Source: Amycolatopsis tolypomycina
GTDB taxonomy: Bacteria; Actinomycetota; Actinomycetes; Mycobacteriales; Pseudonocardiaceae
Length of the DNA: 64,000 nucleotides
Direction: 5' to 3'
Assembly: GCF_900105945.1 (NCBI RefSeq)
Contig: NZ_FNSO01000004.1
Location: forward strand, 5,394,001-5,458,000
Shown: one piece after another, positions 33,819 through 43,193 of the stretch
How positions within the stretch are numbered: the stretch's first letter is position 1
Layout: every line of letters starts with the position of its first letter
The notes under the pieces: generated by a model
Databases searched by the model: none
Seen by the model: only the letters and a program-made list of their open reading frames with translations
Told to the model about the DNA's origin: nothing
Position numbers and translations under genes: made by a program

Positions 33819-35143
33819 AGCTCCTTCAGCCGCCTACTCGCGTTTCGGCGTTCCACGGCGAGCACGGTTGCGACGACGACCAGAGCCTCGACCACCAAGG
33901 TCACGGCGGCCACGGCCGCCAGTGCCGGCCCCTGGTCGAACGAGCTCGCCTGCTCGCCGGACACCGGGTCGGTACTCGTCGCCAGTACGACGAGGGCAAG
34001 ACCGGCGAGAAGGGTTTGCCCGAGCCACGTCCCGCCCAGCGTCAGCAGCAGTTCCCGGTAGGTTCGAGCGAACCCGACGCCGTGGAACCGGCGCACGGCC
34101 AGTCTTCTGCGCAGCCGGTCGGCGCCGATGATCGTGATCGTCGCGGTCAGCGTCAGCATGACGACCAAGGCCGCGCCCCCGAACACCGTCACCTGGGTGA
34201 GGCCGCTGTGCACGTCGTTGGCCTGCGTGGTCAGGGCTTCGTGCACGCTCACGAGGTACTGGAGGTTGTCGGCGAGCTTGAGTTCCGCCAGCTTCGGGGC
34301 GAGCCCGTTCAGCACGACGGCGGGGTCTGCGTCGACGCGGACCTTCAACCCGGTGTTCAACCCGCCGGTGATCGAGTTCAGCCGGTCGACGGTCAGGCTG
34401 TTCGACGGCGTCATGATCTGGATGACGGGATCCGTGATCAGGTTCCCGTTCCCGGGGTTCACCCGGGGGTCGAAGCTGAACACCTGCTGCCCGGACGCCG
34501 TCCAGATGATCCGGACCTGCTGACCGGTGAACCATTCCGGTGGCCGCTCCCCGGTTATCCGCTCTTCCGCCTGAACCGCGCCGGTGATGCCCGCTCCCCC
34601 GGTGCGCGTTTCCTGCAGCAGTTTCCTGATCTGCGCTTCGCGTGGCTTGAACTGCTCGGGCACGGCGACCACCCAGGCCCGTTCGCCGTCATCGATCTCG
34701 ACGGCTTTCCGGGATTCGTCCAGGATCGGGTACCGCTCGAGGTAGTTGGTGTTCACCTGGATCGGCGGTGCCGGCCAGCGTGACGTGGGGTCCCCAGGCG
34801 CGCTGGGCTCGTAGTTCGCGGCGTCGATGAAGATCGCCCCCGCACGGTCGAGGACGGGATAGAGGTCACGCGCCTCCGCGACCGACGAGGCGTTGCCCCC
34901 GGTTTCGAACTCCTGCTGGTCGTTCCCGATGAGCCGGGGGTAGAAGATGCCGTAGCCCTGGACCTTCTCCCACGGCGCGATCTGCTCCCGCTGGTTCTCC
35001 AGGTCGGCGAACTGCTGCCACGCCAAGACGGCCAGGACGGTCACCACCGCTCCGCTCACGGCCTTCACGACCGCGAGCGCCGCGGTGGCGAAGCCGGCGG
35101 ACGAACGACTCCGAGGAGTGCTGTGCCGCGTTCGATCGTTCAC
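33815..35143 (-). CDS. FtsX-like half-permease, second half (bacteriocin-associated)
   Basis: 442 residues with one N-terminal helix (VVKAVSGAVVTVLAVLAW) and a large extracytoplasmic domain of about 270 residues. Three C-terminal helices follow (GGAALVVMLTLTATITII, LGQTLLAGLALVVLAT, AAVTLVVEALVVVATVL). This is the four-helix FtsX/MacB topology. Lactococcin-972 loci usually encode one large membrane protein of about 650-700 residues; here two consecutive half-size proteins do the job. GTG at 35143 overlaps the previous stop by 4 bases. A longer in-frame reading runs upstream but coincides with the neighbour in a different frame and is rejected. Confidence 0.8.
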   Translation of the reverse strand: MNDRTRHSTPRSRSSAGFATAALAVVKAVSGAVVTVLAVLAWQQFADLENQREQIAPWEKVQGYGIFYPRLIGNDQQEFETGGNASSVAEARDLYPVLDRAGAIFIDAANYEPSAPGDPTSRWPAPPIQVNTNYLERYPILDESRKAVEIDDGERAWVVAVPEQFKPREAQIRKLLQETRTGGAGITGAVQAEERITGERPPEWFTGQQVRIIWTASGQQVFSFDPRVNPGNGNLITDPVIQIMTPSNSLTVDRLNSITGGLNTGLKVRVDADPAVVLNGLAPKLAELKLADNLQYLVSVHEALTTQANDVHSGLTQVTVFGGAALVVMLTLTATITIIGADRLRRRLAVRRFHGVGFARTYRELLLTLGGTWLGQTLLAGLALVVLATSTDPVSGEQASSFDQGPALAAVAAVTLVVEALVVVATVLAVERRNASRRLKEL

Positions 35144-36126
35144 TGCAGGCTTCCTTTGACGAGGTCCGAGACTTGCGCGCGGTCGATGACGATCAGCCCG
35201 ATGCCCAGCGTCGCGGCGAATCCGGCCGCCGTCACCGGGATCACCGTGCCGGCGAGGGAACGCAGGAACAACGCATCGACACCGGGAACGGCGAGAACGA
35301 TGGCCGCGCAGGCGACCAGCCCGGCGAGGATCGACCCGGCCTGCACTCGCCCCACGACCTGGTACCAGATGCGCGTCCCGGGGTGGCCGAGCAGCCGCAG
35401 CACGCCGATGCGCCTCCCCTCGCGCAGGAGGACGAAGAGGACGATCAACGTGGCCGCGACGGCGAGGAGGGCCGTCAAGGGTTCCAGGCTCGCCCGGTTT
35501 TCGGCCGGTGACGGACCCGGCTCCGGTGTCAGGTCCGCGGTCGTCAGGCCGGCCACCCCCGCCTCGGCCAGTCGCTGGTGGACCAGGGCGAGGAAGCGGT
35601 CCGTGGCGGCCCGGTCGGGAGCCTCGACCACGTACCGGCCGGCGGTCGGCAAGGCGTCGAAGGCCCGGAACAGCGGTGCGAACGTGAGGTCGTACCGGTC
35701 GCCGAGGATCGAAGGCACACCCACGTTGCCCGCTTCCCCGGCGCGCACCGAGGAAACGGTCGCCGGACCGCCGCGCGATTCGGCCGCGGTCAGCCAGCGC
35801 CCTTCGCGCAACGTGAATTCGTCCGTGAGGGCCGTCCGGTCCTGCCCGAGCAGAACGTAATGCGTGATGCGCTTCCGTGCCGAGGGTGCCGTGTTCACGG
35901 CGGTGCGCAGCACGGCGGAGCGCGTCACCGTGGCCGCCTCGGTGAGAATGCGCAGCGCCACGCCGGGATCGTCGGCGCGTGGGCTCTCGGGCCAGGCGAA
36001 CGCGACTCCGAGGCGATACGCGGCGGTTTCGCCGTCCGATTCCCGCTCGAGGATCTTGTCGAGGAGAACCACCACCGGGATGGCGAGCATGACCCCCGCG
36101 AAGAGCAGGCACAAAGTCAGTCTCAT
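35140..36126 (-). CDS. FtsX-like half-permease, first half (bacteriocin-associated)
   Basis: 328 residues. N-terminal helix (LCLLFAGVMLAIPVVVLLDK), an extracytoplasmic domain of about 190 residues, then three helices (LLAVAATLIVLFVLLREG, ILAGLVACAAIVLAVPGV, VTAAGFAATLGIGLIVID). The cytoplasmic turn REGRRIGVLRLLGHPG is typical of FtsX-type permeases contacting the ATPase. With the next gene it would form the heteromeric transporter. The start is 103 bases after the bacteriocin stop. Stop overlaps the following GTG. Confidence 0.8.
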   Translation of the reverse strand: MRLTLCLLFAGVMLAIPVVVLLDKILERESDGETAAYRLGVAFAWPESPRADDPGVALRILTEAATVTRSAVLRTAVNTAPSARKRITHYVLLGQDRTALTDEFTLREGRWLTAAESRGGPATVSSVRAGEAGNVGVPSILGDRYDLTFAPLFRAFDALPTAGRYVVEAPDRAATDRFLALVHQRLAEAGVAGLTTADLTPEPGPSPAENRASLEPLTALLAVAATLIVLFVLLREGRRIGVLRLLGHPGTRIWYQVVGRVQAGSILAGLVACAAIVLAVPGVDALFLRSLAGTVIPVTAAGFAATLGIGLIVIDRAQVSDLVKGSLQ

Positions 36127-36229
36127 CTGCGATCACTCTCGTCGAGTGGCTGCCGCGGGTGCCGGATCCGGCGCTCGCCGGAACCCGGCACCCGCTTCAC
36201 GCGATCATTCTTCGTGCGTCAGAAAAGAA

Positions 36230-36586
36230 TCACGCGTTCTGGTTGTACCAGGTGTTGCAGGTCCACTTGAAACCGTTCGTGACGTAGGCGTTGGACCAGG
36301 ATCCGGCGTTGGCGTACCGCTTGTCGTTCGCGGCGCCGAGGGCCGCGGTCGAGCTGTGGTAGTTGGTCGGGTGGTTGTAGTTGGAGTGGCACGACTTCTT
36401 GAGGCCGCTGATCCCGGAGCCGTGGCACCAGTCGCCGCCACCCGCCTTGACGCAGTCGGCCGCCGCGGACGCCGGCCGGCTCGGCGCGGCCTGTGCGGTC
36501 GAGACGACTCCCACGGACATGAGCAGCGCGAACGATGCGACCGACGCCACCTTCGCGGCTTTCCCGGACGCGAAAACCTTGGACAT
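36230..36586 (-). CDS. Lactococcin-972-family bacteriocin precursor
   Basis: 118 residues. A Sec signal peptide (VASVASFALLMSVGVVSTAQA) is followed by a mature part of about 85 residues. The family pattern is present: GGGDWCHGSGISG, then SNYNHPTNYHSSTAALG, then AGSWSNAYVTNG, ending in NTWYNQN. Classical Lcn972 binds lipid II and blocks septum formation. Here four Cys (DCVK, WCHG, SCHS, TCNT) suggest two disulfides that the archetype lacks. Start taken as ATG 36586, with GGGG six bases upstream; ATG 36598 is possible but too close to the GAGGGG. Followed by two permease genes and an ATPase, the standard immunity/export set. Confidence 0.85.
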   Translation of the reverse strand: MSKVFASGKAAKVASVASFALLMSVGVVSTAQAAPSRPASAAADCVKAGGGDWCHGSGISGLKKSCHSNYNHPTNYHSSTAALGAANDKRYANAGSWSNAYVTNGFKWTCNTWYNQNA

Positions 36587-36987
36587 TTTCAACCCCATTC
36601 CCCTCGATTGCGCAAATTCAACTTCGCCGGCGTTGACTGCCAACGTTCACGAGTGGCGGCGGGGCCACGATGCGATGCCGGTGCCCCGCCGCCGTCTCCC
36701 CCTTGCCCCCAGTACCGACGGGCCCCTGGCCGGGGAACCCGTCGCGCTGTGGTTCCACCTTGGGCCCGCCCGGTGGCGCGATCCAGGGGGTGGCCGTCGC
36801 CTGTCCTGTTGGCGACGGGCGACGCCTGGGAATCGGGTGTTGTGGTGGCCCAGACTGAGTGGCATGCAGCGACAGGGAGAGTCTCGGATCCGGTCGCCGA
36901 TGGTCCGGTCCCGGGGCTGGGCCATCGGCCTCCTCGGCCGCTAGCCTGGCACTTGTTTGTCACCAGTCGATGGCACCGGGGGTGCAC
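36587..36987. other. 401-bp divergent intergenic region
   Basis: Separates the bacteriocin gene from the XRE regulator. Open frames here are short and lack RBS. The region presumably holds both promoters; TAGCCT at about 36942-36947 is a candidate -10 for the XRE gene. No structured RNA recognised. Confidence 0.45.
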
Positions 36988-38292
36988 ATGGCTGACCAGC
37001 CGGACGCTTTTGGCGCGGAACTGCGGCGCCGCCGCACGACTGCGGGATGGTCGCTGGCGATGCTGGCCCAACGCGTGCACTACAGCAAAGGCCATCTCGG
37101 CAAGATCGAAACGGGGACCAAGCTGCCCGGCAGTGATCTGGCGCGGCGCTGTGACGCGGTCCTCGAAGCCGGTGGGCGACTGGTGGCCCTGGCCGGCAAA
37201 TCCCCGCCCGACAGCCCGTCGACGGTTGTCGCGGCCGAGCACGGTGGCGAAATGTGGGTGATGAGCATGGCCCCGGACGGATCGAGCTGGCTGGTACCCA
37301 TGGCTCGGCGCGAGGCGCTCGCGACCGGTGCCGCCTCGTTGTTCGGGCTGAGCCTCGGCGGCCAGGGCGTCGCGGCCGCGGCCGAGCACGGCGCCACGGT
37401 CACGACCTTCCGCGCGTTGTTCGAGCAGATCCGGCAGCTGGGCCAGACCACCAGCCCCAGCGTGGTGCTGCCCACCGTGATCGCCCAGACCCACACCCTG
37501 CGCGGGCTGGCGAACGCCGCCTCCTCCCCCGCACGGGAAGAACTGCTCCGGCTCGCCGCCCGCTACGCGGAGTACGCCGGCTGGATGGCCCAGGAAGCCG
37601 GCGACGACCGGGCGGCGTTGTGGTGGACCCGTATCGCGGTGGAAACCGGCACCGCCGCCGGTGACGGGGAACTGGCCACCTACGCCTTGATCCGGCAGGC
37701 GCTGATCACGCTCTACCGCGACGACGCCGCCGGCACCATCGACCTGGCCAGGCAGGCGCAGGCCGATCCTCGGATGTCACGACGCGTGCGCGGCCTCGCC
37801 GCACTGCGCGAAGCCCAGGGTCACGCGCTGGCCTGCGACTACGACCAGTGCCGGCGGGCGCTCGACCGAGCGGCGGAACTCCTGGACGCCCCGGAGAACA
37901 CCGCACCGGACGGCCCGGTGATGGGTTCGGCGTCGGTCGCGGGCGCCAGCCTGACCTCCCTGGTGACCGGTTGGTGCCTGCACGACCTCGGCCGGCCACA
38001 GCAGGCGGCGGAAATCCTCGACGAGCAGTTCCTCCTCCTGCCGGACACCGCTCGCCGCGCCTACGCCCGCTTCGGTGCCCGCCGGGCACTGGCCTACCTC
38101 GCCGCCGGCGAGGTCGAACACGCCGGCGCCCTCAGCCGGCGGGTCCTCGACGCCGCCGAACTGGTCGACTCCGCGACGGTCCGCCACGACCTGCGGCGCC
38201 TGGCCCAGTCCTTCGGCCGCTGGCGCACCCACCACTCGGTACGGGACGTGTATCCCCGGCTGAGCAACACACTCCGCACCCCGGCCCTGTAG
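36988..38292 (+). CDS. XRE-family HTH regulator with TPR-like C-terminal region
   Basis: 434 residues. N-terminal Cro/C1-type HTH: FGAELRRRRTTAGWSLAMLA, VHYSKGHLGKIETGTKLPGS. The rest is about 350 residues of helical repeats (RLAARYAEYAGWMAQEAGDD, DLARQAQADPRMSRRVRGLA, LVTGWCLHDLGRPQQAAEIL), like TPR regulators of actinomycetes that read a signal through a solenoid. It could control the TIR-NTPase gene 125 bases downstream or the divergent bacteriocin locus. ATG at 36988 has GGGGG five to nine bases upstream; an ATG at 36970 is in frame. Confidence 0.85.
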   Translation: MADQPDAFGAELRRRRTTAGWSLAMLAQRVHYSKGHLGKIETGTKLPGSDLARRCDAVLEAGGRLVALAGKSPPDSPSTVVAAEHGGEMWVMSMAPDGSSWLVPMARREALATGAASLFGLSLGGQGVAAAAEHGATVTTFRALFEQIRQLGQTTSPSVVLPTVIAQTHTLRGLANAASSPAREELLRLAARYAEYAGWMAQEAGDDRAALWWTRIAVETGTAAGDGELATYALIRQALITLYRDDAAGTIDLARQAQADPRMSRRVRGLAALREAQGHALACDYDQCRRALDRAAELLDAPENTAPDGPVMGSASVAGASLTSLVTGWCLHDLGRPQQAAEILDEQFLLLPDTARRAYARFGARRALAYLAAGEVEHAGALSRRVLDAAELVDSATVRHDLRRLAQSFGRWRTHHSVRDVYPRLSNTLRTPAL

Positions 38293-38417
38293 CGCCCGCC
38301 CACCACCCGACACAGGGCCATTCGGCCGATCAACCCCTTGCCATCCCAGGACATCACTGCGAGCCTCGGTACCTTCGGCGACCGATCCATCACGCAATGG
38401 TGTTCGTGGGAGATCAT

Positions 38418-41400
38418 GTGGGCGGGGTGTTCATCAACTACCGCACCGGAGACGGCGAGTTCGCGGCCACACTCATCACCAGGGTGCTCTCCTCGCGGTT
38501 CGGGACGGAACACGTGTTCCTGGCCAGCAGGTCGATCCGTCCCGGCGAAGACTTCGCCAAGAAGATCCTGGAACGCCTGGCCCAGTCCGACGTCCTGCTG
38601 GCCATCATCGGCTCACGCTGGCAGTTCGTCACCGAACGGCAACGCCGACGGGAGCGCGAGGCCCCCGACGACTGGGTCCACCGGGAGATCGCCGAGGCGT
38701 TCCGCCACGGCCTGCGGGTCATTCCGGTGTTCCTCGACCACGCGGTCGCCCTGACCGAAGCCGAGCTCCCCGCCGACATCGCCCCGCTCGCGCGCTGCCA
38801 GTTCCTGCGGCTGAGCCACCGCAACGACGCGCGGGACCTCGCCCGGCTGGTGGAGGAGCTCGGCGACCTGGTTCCCGATCTCCTCCTCGACCGGGTCTTC
38901 ACCACTTTCCCGGAGCCGAGCCGGAACCTGGAACCCACCGCGTGGTTGCGCCCCGAGTACCGGATAGCGCCCTTCACCGGCCGCCGCAGCGAGCTCGCCG
39001 AGCTGACCGGTTGGCTCGGTGCGCCGAAACCCGTGTCCGCACGGCTGATCACCGGACCGGCCGGGCAGGGCAAGACCCGCCTCGCCCAGGAGCTGTGCCA
39101 GGACAGGGCCGGATACGGCTGGGTCGCCGGGCTGGTGCACGACAACGCCGCCATCGCCGACCTGACCAACCTCGGCAAGATCGACAGTCCGCTGCTGGTG
39201 GTCGTCGACGACGCCGAGGCCCGGTTCGAGGAGATCCACGCACTGGCCGACGCGCTGACGGAGCGGGCCGCCACGGCACCGCCCGCACGGTTGCTGTTGC
39301 TCAGCCGGGAAACCGGGGAATGGCTGAGCCGGTTGCGCACCCACACCAACGACCGCGTCAGCAGCCTGTTCCGGGCTCTCGACGAGCTCGCCCTCGGCCC
39401 GCTGGCCCCCACCGTGGCCGAACGGCGCGCCGAGTTCCTCCGCGCGTCGGCCGCCTACGCGGACTTCCTCGACCTGCCGGCCACCGAGCTCGTACCACCG
39501 GCCGACCTCGCGCACCACCGCTACTCGTCCACCCGGAGCATCCACGCCACCGCGCTCATCACGCTGCTCGACGAACACGGCGGGCGCGCGGAATCCCTGC
39601 CGGCCCCGGACCCGGACCTGCACCGCACCGCACGACCCGAATGTCCTTACCGCGGGCTGCAACCGTTCCAGGAAAAGGACGCCCGGTTCTTCTGGGGCCG
39701 CGACCCGCAGATCCGCCGGCTCGAAACGCTGCTCGAACAACACACCACGGTCATGGTCACCGGGGCGTCGGGCAGCGGGAAGTCGTCACTCGTGCGCGCC
39801 GGCCTCCTCCCGGCACTGCGCCGGCAGTCCATCGCGGTGACCGTGCTCCGGCCGGCCCCCGGCACCGAGCCGATCGAACTCCTGGCGAACGCCGTCGCGC
39901 CGATCCTGGGAGGCAACCCGGTGAGCAGGGACATCCCCCTGCTCGCCGACGCGATCGTCGAATCGGCCGGGCACTGGGTGCTGCTCGTCGACCAGTTCGA
40001 GGAACTCGTCGCGGCCGACCCCGAGGCCGCGCGGGACATGCTCGAACTCGTGACCGGCCTGGTGCGCGCGGCGCCACCCCGACCGGCGGGGACCCCCGCG
40101 CTGCGGGCGGTGTTCACCGGTCTCTCCGCCGACGCCGGCTCGATGCCGCACACCGTCCCGCTGCCCAGGATGGGGCCGGCCGAGCTTCGCGCGGCCATCC
40201 TGGGCCCCACGGACCTGGTGTCCTTCGAACCGGGCCTGGTCGACCGGATCATCGCGGACGCCGCGGATGCCCCCGCGCAGCTGCCCCTGGTGGAGCTCAC
40301 GGTGACGCGGCTGTGGGAGTCCGCGCAGGGCGGAACGCTGACCCACCGCGCCTACGACGACCAGGGCGGGGTGGCCGGGGCACTGGCCGCCTACGCAGAG
40401 GAGGTCTGCACCCGGCAACTGCTCCCGGACGAACGGAAGATCGCCGGGCGGCTGCTGGTACAGCTGGCCAAACCGGGTGAGCACGGCACCTTCACCCTCA
40501 CCCCGGTCCGCCTCGAGCAGCTCGACCCCGAATCACGCGAAATGGCCAGGACACTCGCGAAACACCACCTGGTGGTGCTCCGGCACGACCCCGGCGAGCC
40601 GGAAGTCGTTTCCCTGGCACACGAAGCCCTCGTCCGGCAATGGCGGCAACTCCACGACTGGCTTGTCGCGGCCCGGGATTTCCGGTCCTGGCAGGAACAG
40701 CTCAGGACCGCGCTCCGGCTGTGGCGGCAGTCCGGCCGGGATCCCAGCGCGCTGCTGCGCGGCGTCCCGCTGGCCACGGCCGAGGACTGGCTGGCCCGGC
40801 ACCCGCCCGGCCTCACCGGCGAGGAACGGGACTACGTCGTCGCCGGCCGGGTCCGCCAGCGCCGGACCGTGCTCGGCTGGCGGGTGGTCACCGCCCTGAT
40901 CAGCGTGCTCGCGGTGAGCGCCACCGTGTTCGCCGCGGTCGCCGTCCACCGCAACCAGCAGCTCGAAGATCGGCTGCGCCGGGCGGCCGCGGTCGTCCTC
41001 GGGCAGGAAGCGCAGCGCCGCGCGGACACCGACCCGCTGACCGCGCTGCAGTTCGCGCAGGCGGCCTGGCGCCACGACCCGGCCAGGCCGGAAGCCTATG
41101 CGGCGCTGCTGCGGCAGTACGCCGGGTACGCCGCGGTCGACGAGATCCGGTCGGGGTTCTGGTCCGGCACCGTCGACGCGGCCGCCAGCACCGAAGACGG
41201 CCGGGTGACCGCCATCGCCGAGGAGGACGGGAAGATCACCGTGTGGACCGGCCTGTTCGGGCCGGCGCCGCTGCGCTGGTTCGTGGCCACCGTCCCCCGG
41301 CAGCGGGGACTGCTGCTGAGCGCGGACGGCCGGTGGCTCGCCGTCGCGAGCGAACGCAACGGGGTCACGCTCTGGGACATCGACCAGCGCACCGGCCCGC

Positions 41401-43175
41401 TCCCGTTGCGCCCCGACGAACCCGAAGTCATCGCGAAACACTCCGTGCTCAGCGCGCGTTTCTCCCCGGACGGGACGGTCTTCGTCATCACGCTGCAGCC
41501 CACCGGCCAGGGGGACGACCCGCAGGCCGCCAACCTCGTCGAGGTGTGGGACGTGCGGGTGCGCCGGCCGATCGACGGCCACGCCGGCCCGGAACCGGCG
41601 GTGACGGCGCTCTACGTGCGGCGAGTCGAACCGGACGGCAAGCGTGCGTGGTTCGAGGAGCACCGCGCGGACCGCACTCGCCGCTCCGTCCTGCGTGACC
41701 TGGCGACCGGCGCGGTCCTCGGCGAGAGCGCCGCCGGCTTCATCACCCCGGGCGGCCTGTTCGTCGACTGCCGGGACGGCGGCCCCCGCCGCCTGGCGGT
41801 CCTCGACCGCGCCACCGGGGCGGCCGGACTCACCGCACCCGTGTTCGGCTGTCCCGAGCCGGACGCCGGGGGGCTCACCGATCTGAGCGGCAGGTACGCG
41901 CTGTCCGGCAGCCGGTCCGCCGGCGACTCCTCGCGGCGGCTCGACCTCGCCGACCTGAACACCGGCCGGTCCTTCCTGCTGGACGCCCCGCCGGACCCGC
42001 ACCAGCACCGGGTGAACAACCTGACCGGCTACCGCACGGAACCGATACTCGCGCTCCCGGACGCCTCCGGATCGGGGCCGCCGTCGGTCTTCGTGCTCGC
42101 GAAGGGAACACTGCTGCGCACGGCCGCACCGAGCCCGGTCGACGACGCCACCGTGGCGGCCTTCTCGCACAAGCTCGCCGCCACCGCGCTCAGCCCGGAC
42201 GGGCAGGTACTGGTGGCACTGACCGGCGAGAACCCGGACTTCGGCAGCCACGCCGTGGACACGGCCACCCGGCGGCGCATCGCGGGCACCGCCGACAGCA
42301 CGCTGCACCTGGGCACGAATCCGAAGATCGCCTTCAGCCTCGACGGGAAGACGCTGCTCGCGACCGGCAACTCGGGAGAGCTGACGGTGCTGCTGGCCTC
42401 CGACCTGACCGTGGTGCGCACGATCCACCTCGGCGAATCCCGGCTTCCCGACGCGAGCACCTCGATCGTCCCCCTGCCCGGCGACAAGGTCGCGGTGCTG
42501 CACAACGGCGGTCTCACGACATGGCGGATCAGCACCGGCGAGCAGCTCGTGTGGGAGCTCTCCGCCGCTTCCGGCTTCCTCGTCGAGGACGGTCCCGGTG
42601 CCGAACGACGTCCCACGGCGGTCCGGTGGCCCGCCCGTCCGGAACAGGTGCTGATCTCCACGACCGCCAACGTCGAGCTGTGGGACCTGACCGGCAGTTC
42701 GGCCGTCCGCACGTTCCAGAACGGCTTCGGCACCGGGGCGCCGGCCATCCTGGCCGATCCGGCCGGATCACGGGTCGCGGTGCACTACGAGACCTCCGGC
42801 CGGCTCGAGTTCTGGAACCCGGAGCGGGCGGAGATCCGGCACCAGCCCATGCCGGTGCCCGGCGGACAGTCACTGGTGGCCTTCACCGGTGACGGCAAAC
42901 TGCTCACCACGTCGAGCGGCGAGCTGCACGTCTGGGATGAGGGCGTGAGCGCCGAGATCGCGACCCTCCGGGCACCCGGCGCGCCGGCGAACTGGTCGAG
43001 CCACGAGAACACGCTGGTCGCACCGACCCGGCAGGGCCTGCTGACGATCGACATGGACCCGCGGCACTGGATGGCGCACCTCTGCCGCATCAACGACCGG
43101 GGCTACACGGCGCAGGAAAGCGAGCTCCTGCCCGCCGGAGCCGATCCCGCGGCGCCGTGCTCGGCCACTCCGTGA
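38418..43175 (+). CDS. TIR / double P-loop NTPase (STAND) / transmembrane / WD40-propeller protein
   Basis: 1585 residues. TIR domain 1-150 (GGVFINYRTGDGEFAATLI; ASRSIRPGEDFAKKILERLA; W86 and E90 in DDWVHREIAEAF, the place of the catalytic Glu in NADase TIRs). First P-loop ITGPAGQGKT (211-220) with VVVDDAEARF. A second, nSTAND1-type module opens CPYRGLQPFQEKDARFFWGR, with P-loop VTGASGSGKSS (447-457) and Walker B LLVDQFEELVAAD. One helix near 816-840 (VVTALISVLAVSATVFAAVA) is followed by the common STAND linker DTDPLTALQFAQAAWRHDP. A WD40-like propeller runs from about 880 to the end (LSPDGQVLVALTG, VELWDLTGSSAVRTF). Such proteins are conflict or antiphage sensors in which the sensor and NTPase trigger a TIR NADase. 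GTG 38418 has GGGAG five bases upstream; ATG 38397 lacks an RBS. Confidence 0.9.
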   Translation: MGGVFINYRTGDGEFAATLITRVLSSRFGTEHVFLASRSIRPGEDFAKKILERLAQSDVLLAIIGSRWQFVTERQRRREREAPDDWVHREIAEAFRHGLRVIPVFLDHAVALTEAELPADIAPLARCQFLRLSHRNDARDLARLVEELGDLVPDLLLDRVFTTFPEPSRNLEPTAWLRPEYRIAPFTGRRSELAELTGWLGAPKPVSARLITGPAGQGKTRLAQELCQDRAGYGWVAGLVHDNAAIADLTNLGKIDSPLLVVVDDAEARFEEIHALADALTERAATAPPARLLLLSRETGEWLSRLRTHTNDRVSSLFRALDELALGPLAPTVAERRAEFLRASAAYADFLDLPATELVPPADLAHHRYSSTRSIHATALITLLDEHGGRAESLPAPDPDLHRTARPECPYRGLQPFQEKDARFFWGRDPQIRRLETLLEQHTTVMVTGASGSGKSSLVRAGLLPALRRQSIAVTVLRPAPGTEPIELLANAVAPILGGNPVSRDIPLLADAIVESAGHWVLLVDQFEELVAADPEAARDMLELVTGLVRAAPPRPAGTPALRAVFTGLSADAGSMPHTVPLPRMGPAELRAAILGPTDLVSFEPGLVDRIIADAADAPAQLPLVELTVTRLWESAQGGTLTHRAYDDQGGVAGALAAYAEEVCTRQLLPDERKIAGRLLVQLAKPGEHGTFTLTPVRLEQLDPESREMARTLAKHHLVVLRHDPGEPEVVSLAHEALVRQWRQLHDWLVAARDFRSWQEQLRTALRLWRQSGRDPSALLRGVPLATAEDWLARHPPGLTGEERDYVVAGRVRQRRTVLGWRVVTALISVLAVSATVFAAVAVHRNQQLEDRLRRAAAVVLGQEAQRRADTDPLTALQFAQAAWRHDPARPEAYAALLRQYAGYAAVDEIRSGFWSGTVDAAASTEDGRVTAIAEEDGKITVWTGLFGPAPLRWFVATVPRQRGLLLSADGRWLAVASERNGVTLWDIDQRTGPLPLRPDEPEVIAKHSVLSARFSPDGTVFVITLQPTGQGDDPQAANLVEVWDVRVRRPIDGHAGPEPAVTALYVRRVEPDGKRAWFEEHRADRTRRSVLRDLATGAVLGESAAGFITPGGLFVDCRDGGPRRLAVLDRATGAAGLTAPVFGCPEPDAGGLTDLSGRYALSGSRSAGDSSRRLDLADLNTGRSFLLDAPPDPHQHRVNNLTGYRTEPILALPDASGSGPPSVFVLAKGTLLRTAAPSPVDDATVAAFSHKLAATALSPDGQVLVALTGENPDFGSHAVDTATRRRIAGTADSTLHLGTNPKIAFSLDGKTLLATGNSGELTVLLASDLTVVRTIHLGESRLPDASTSIVPLPGDKVAVLHNGGLTTWRISTGEQLVWELSAASGFLVEDGPGAERRPTAVRWPARPEQVLISTTANVELWDLTGSSAVRTFQNGFGTGAPAILADPAGSRVAVHYETSGRLEFWNPERAEIRHQPMPVPGGQSLVAFTGDGKLLTTSSGELHVWDEGVSAEIATLRAPGAPANWSSHENTLVAPTRQGLLTIDMDPRHWMAHLCRINDRGYTAQESELLPAGADPAAPCSATP

Positions 43176-43193
43176 CGGCGCAGCTCACGCAGC

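Noticed and set aside
33815..36136. Single 773-residue permease reading through both half-permease genes
   Set aside because: Its N-terminal part is a shadow frame of the 328-residue gene; hydrophobic helices and GTGA coupling support two proteins.
37848..38417. N-terminal extension of the TIR protein into the XRE gene
   Set aside because: The extension lies in a shadow frame of the regulator and the TIR fold begins at the GTG with a good RBS.
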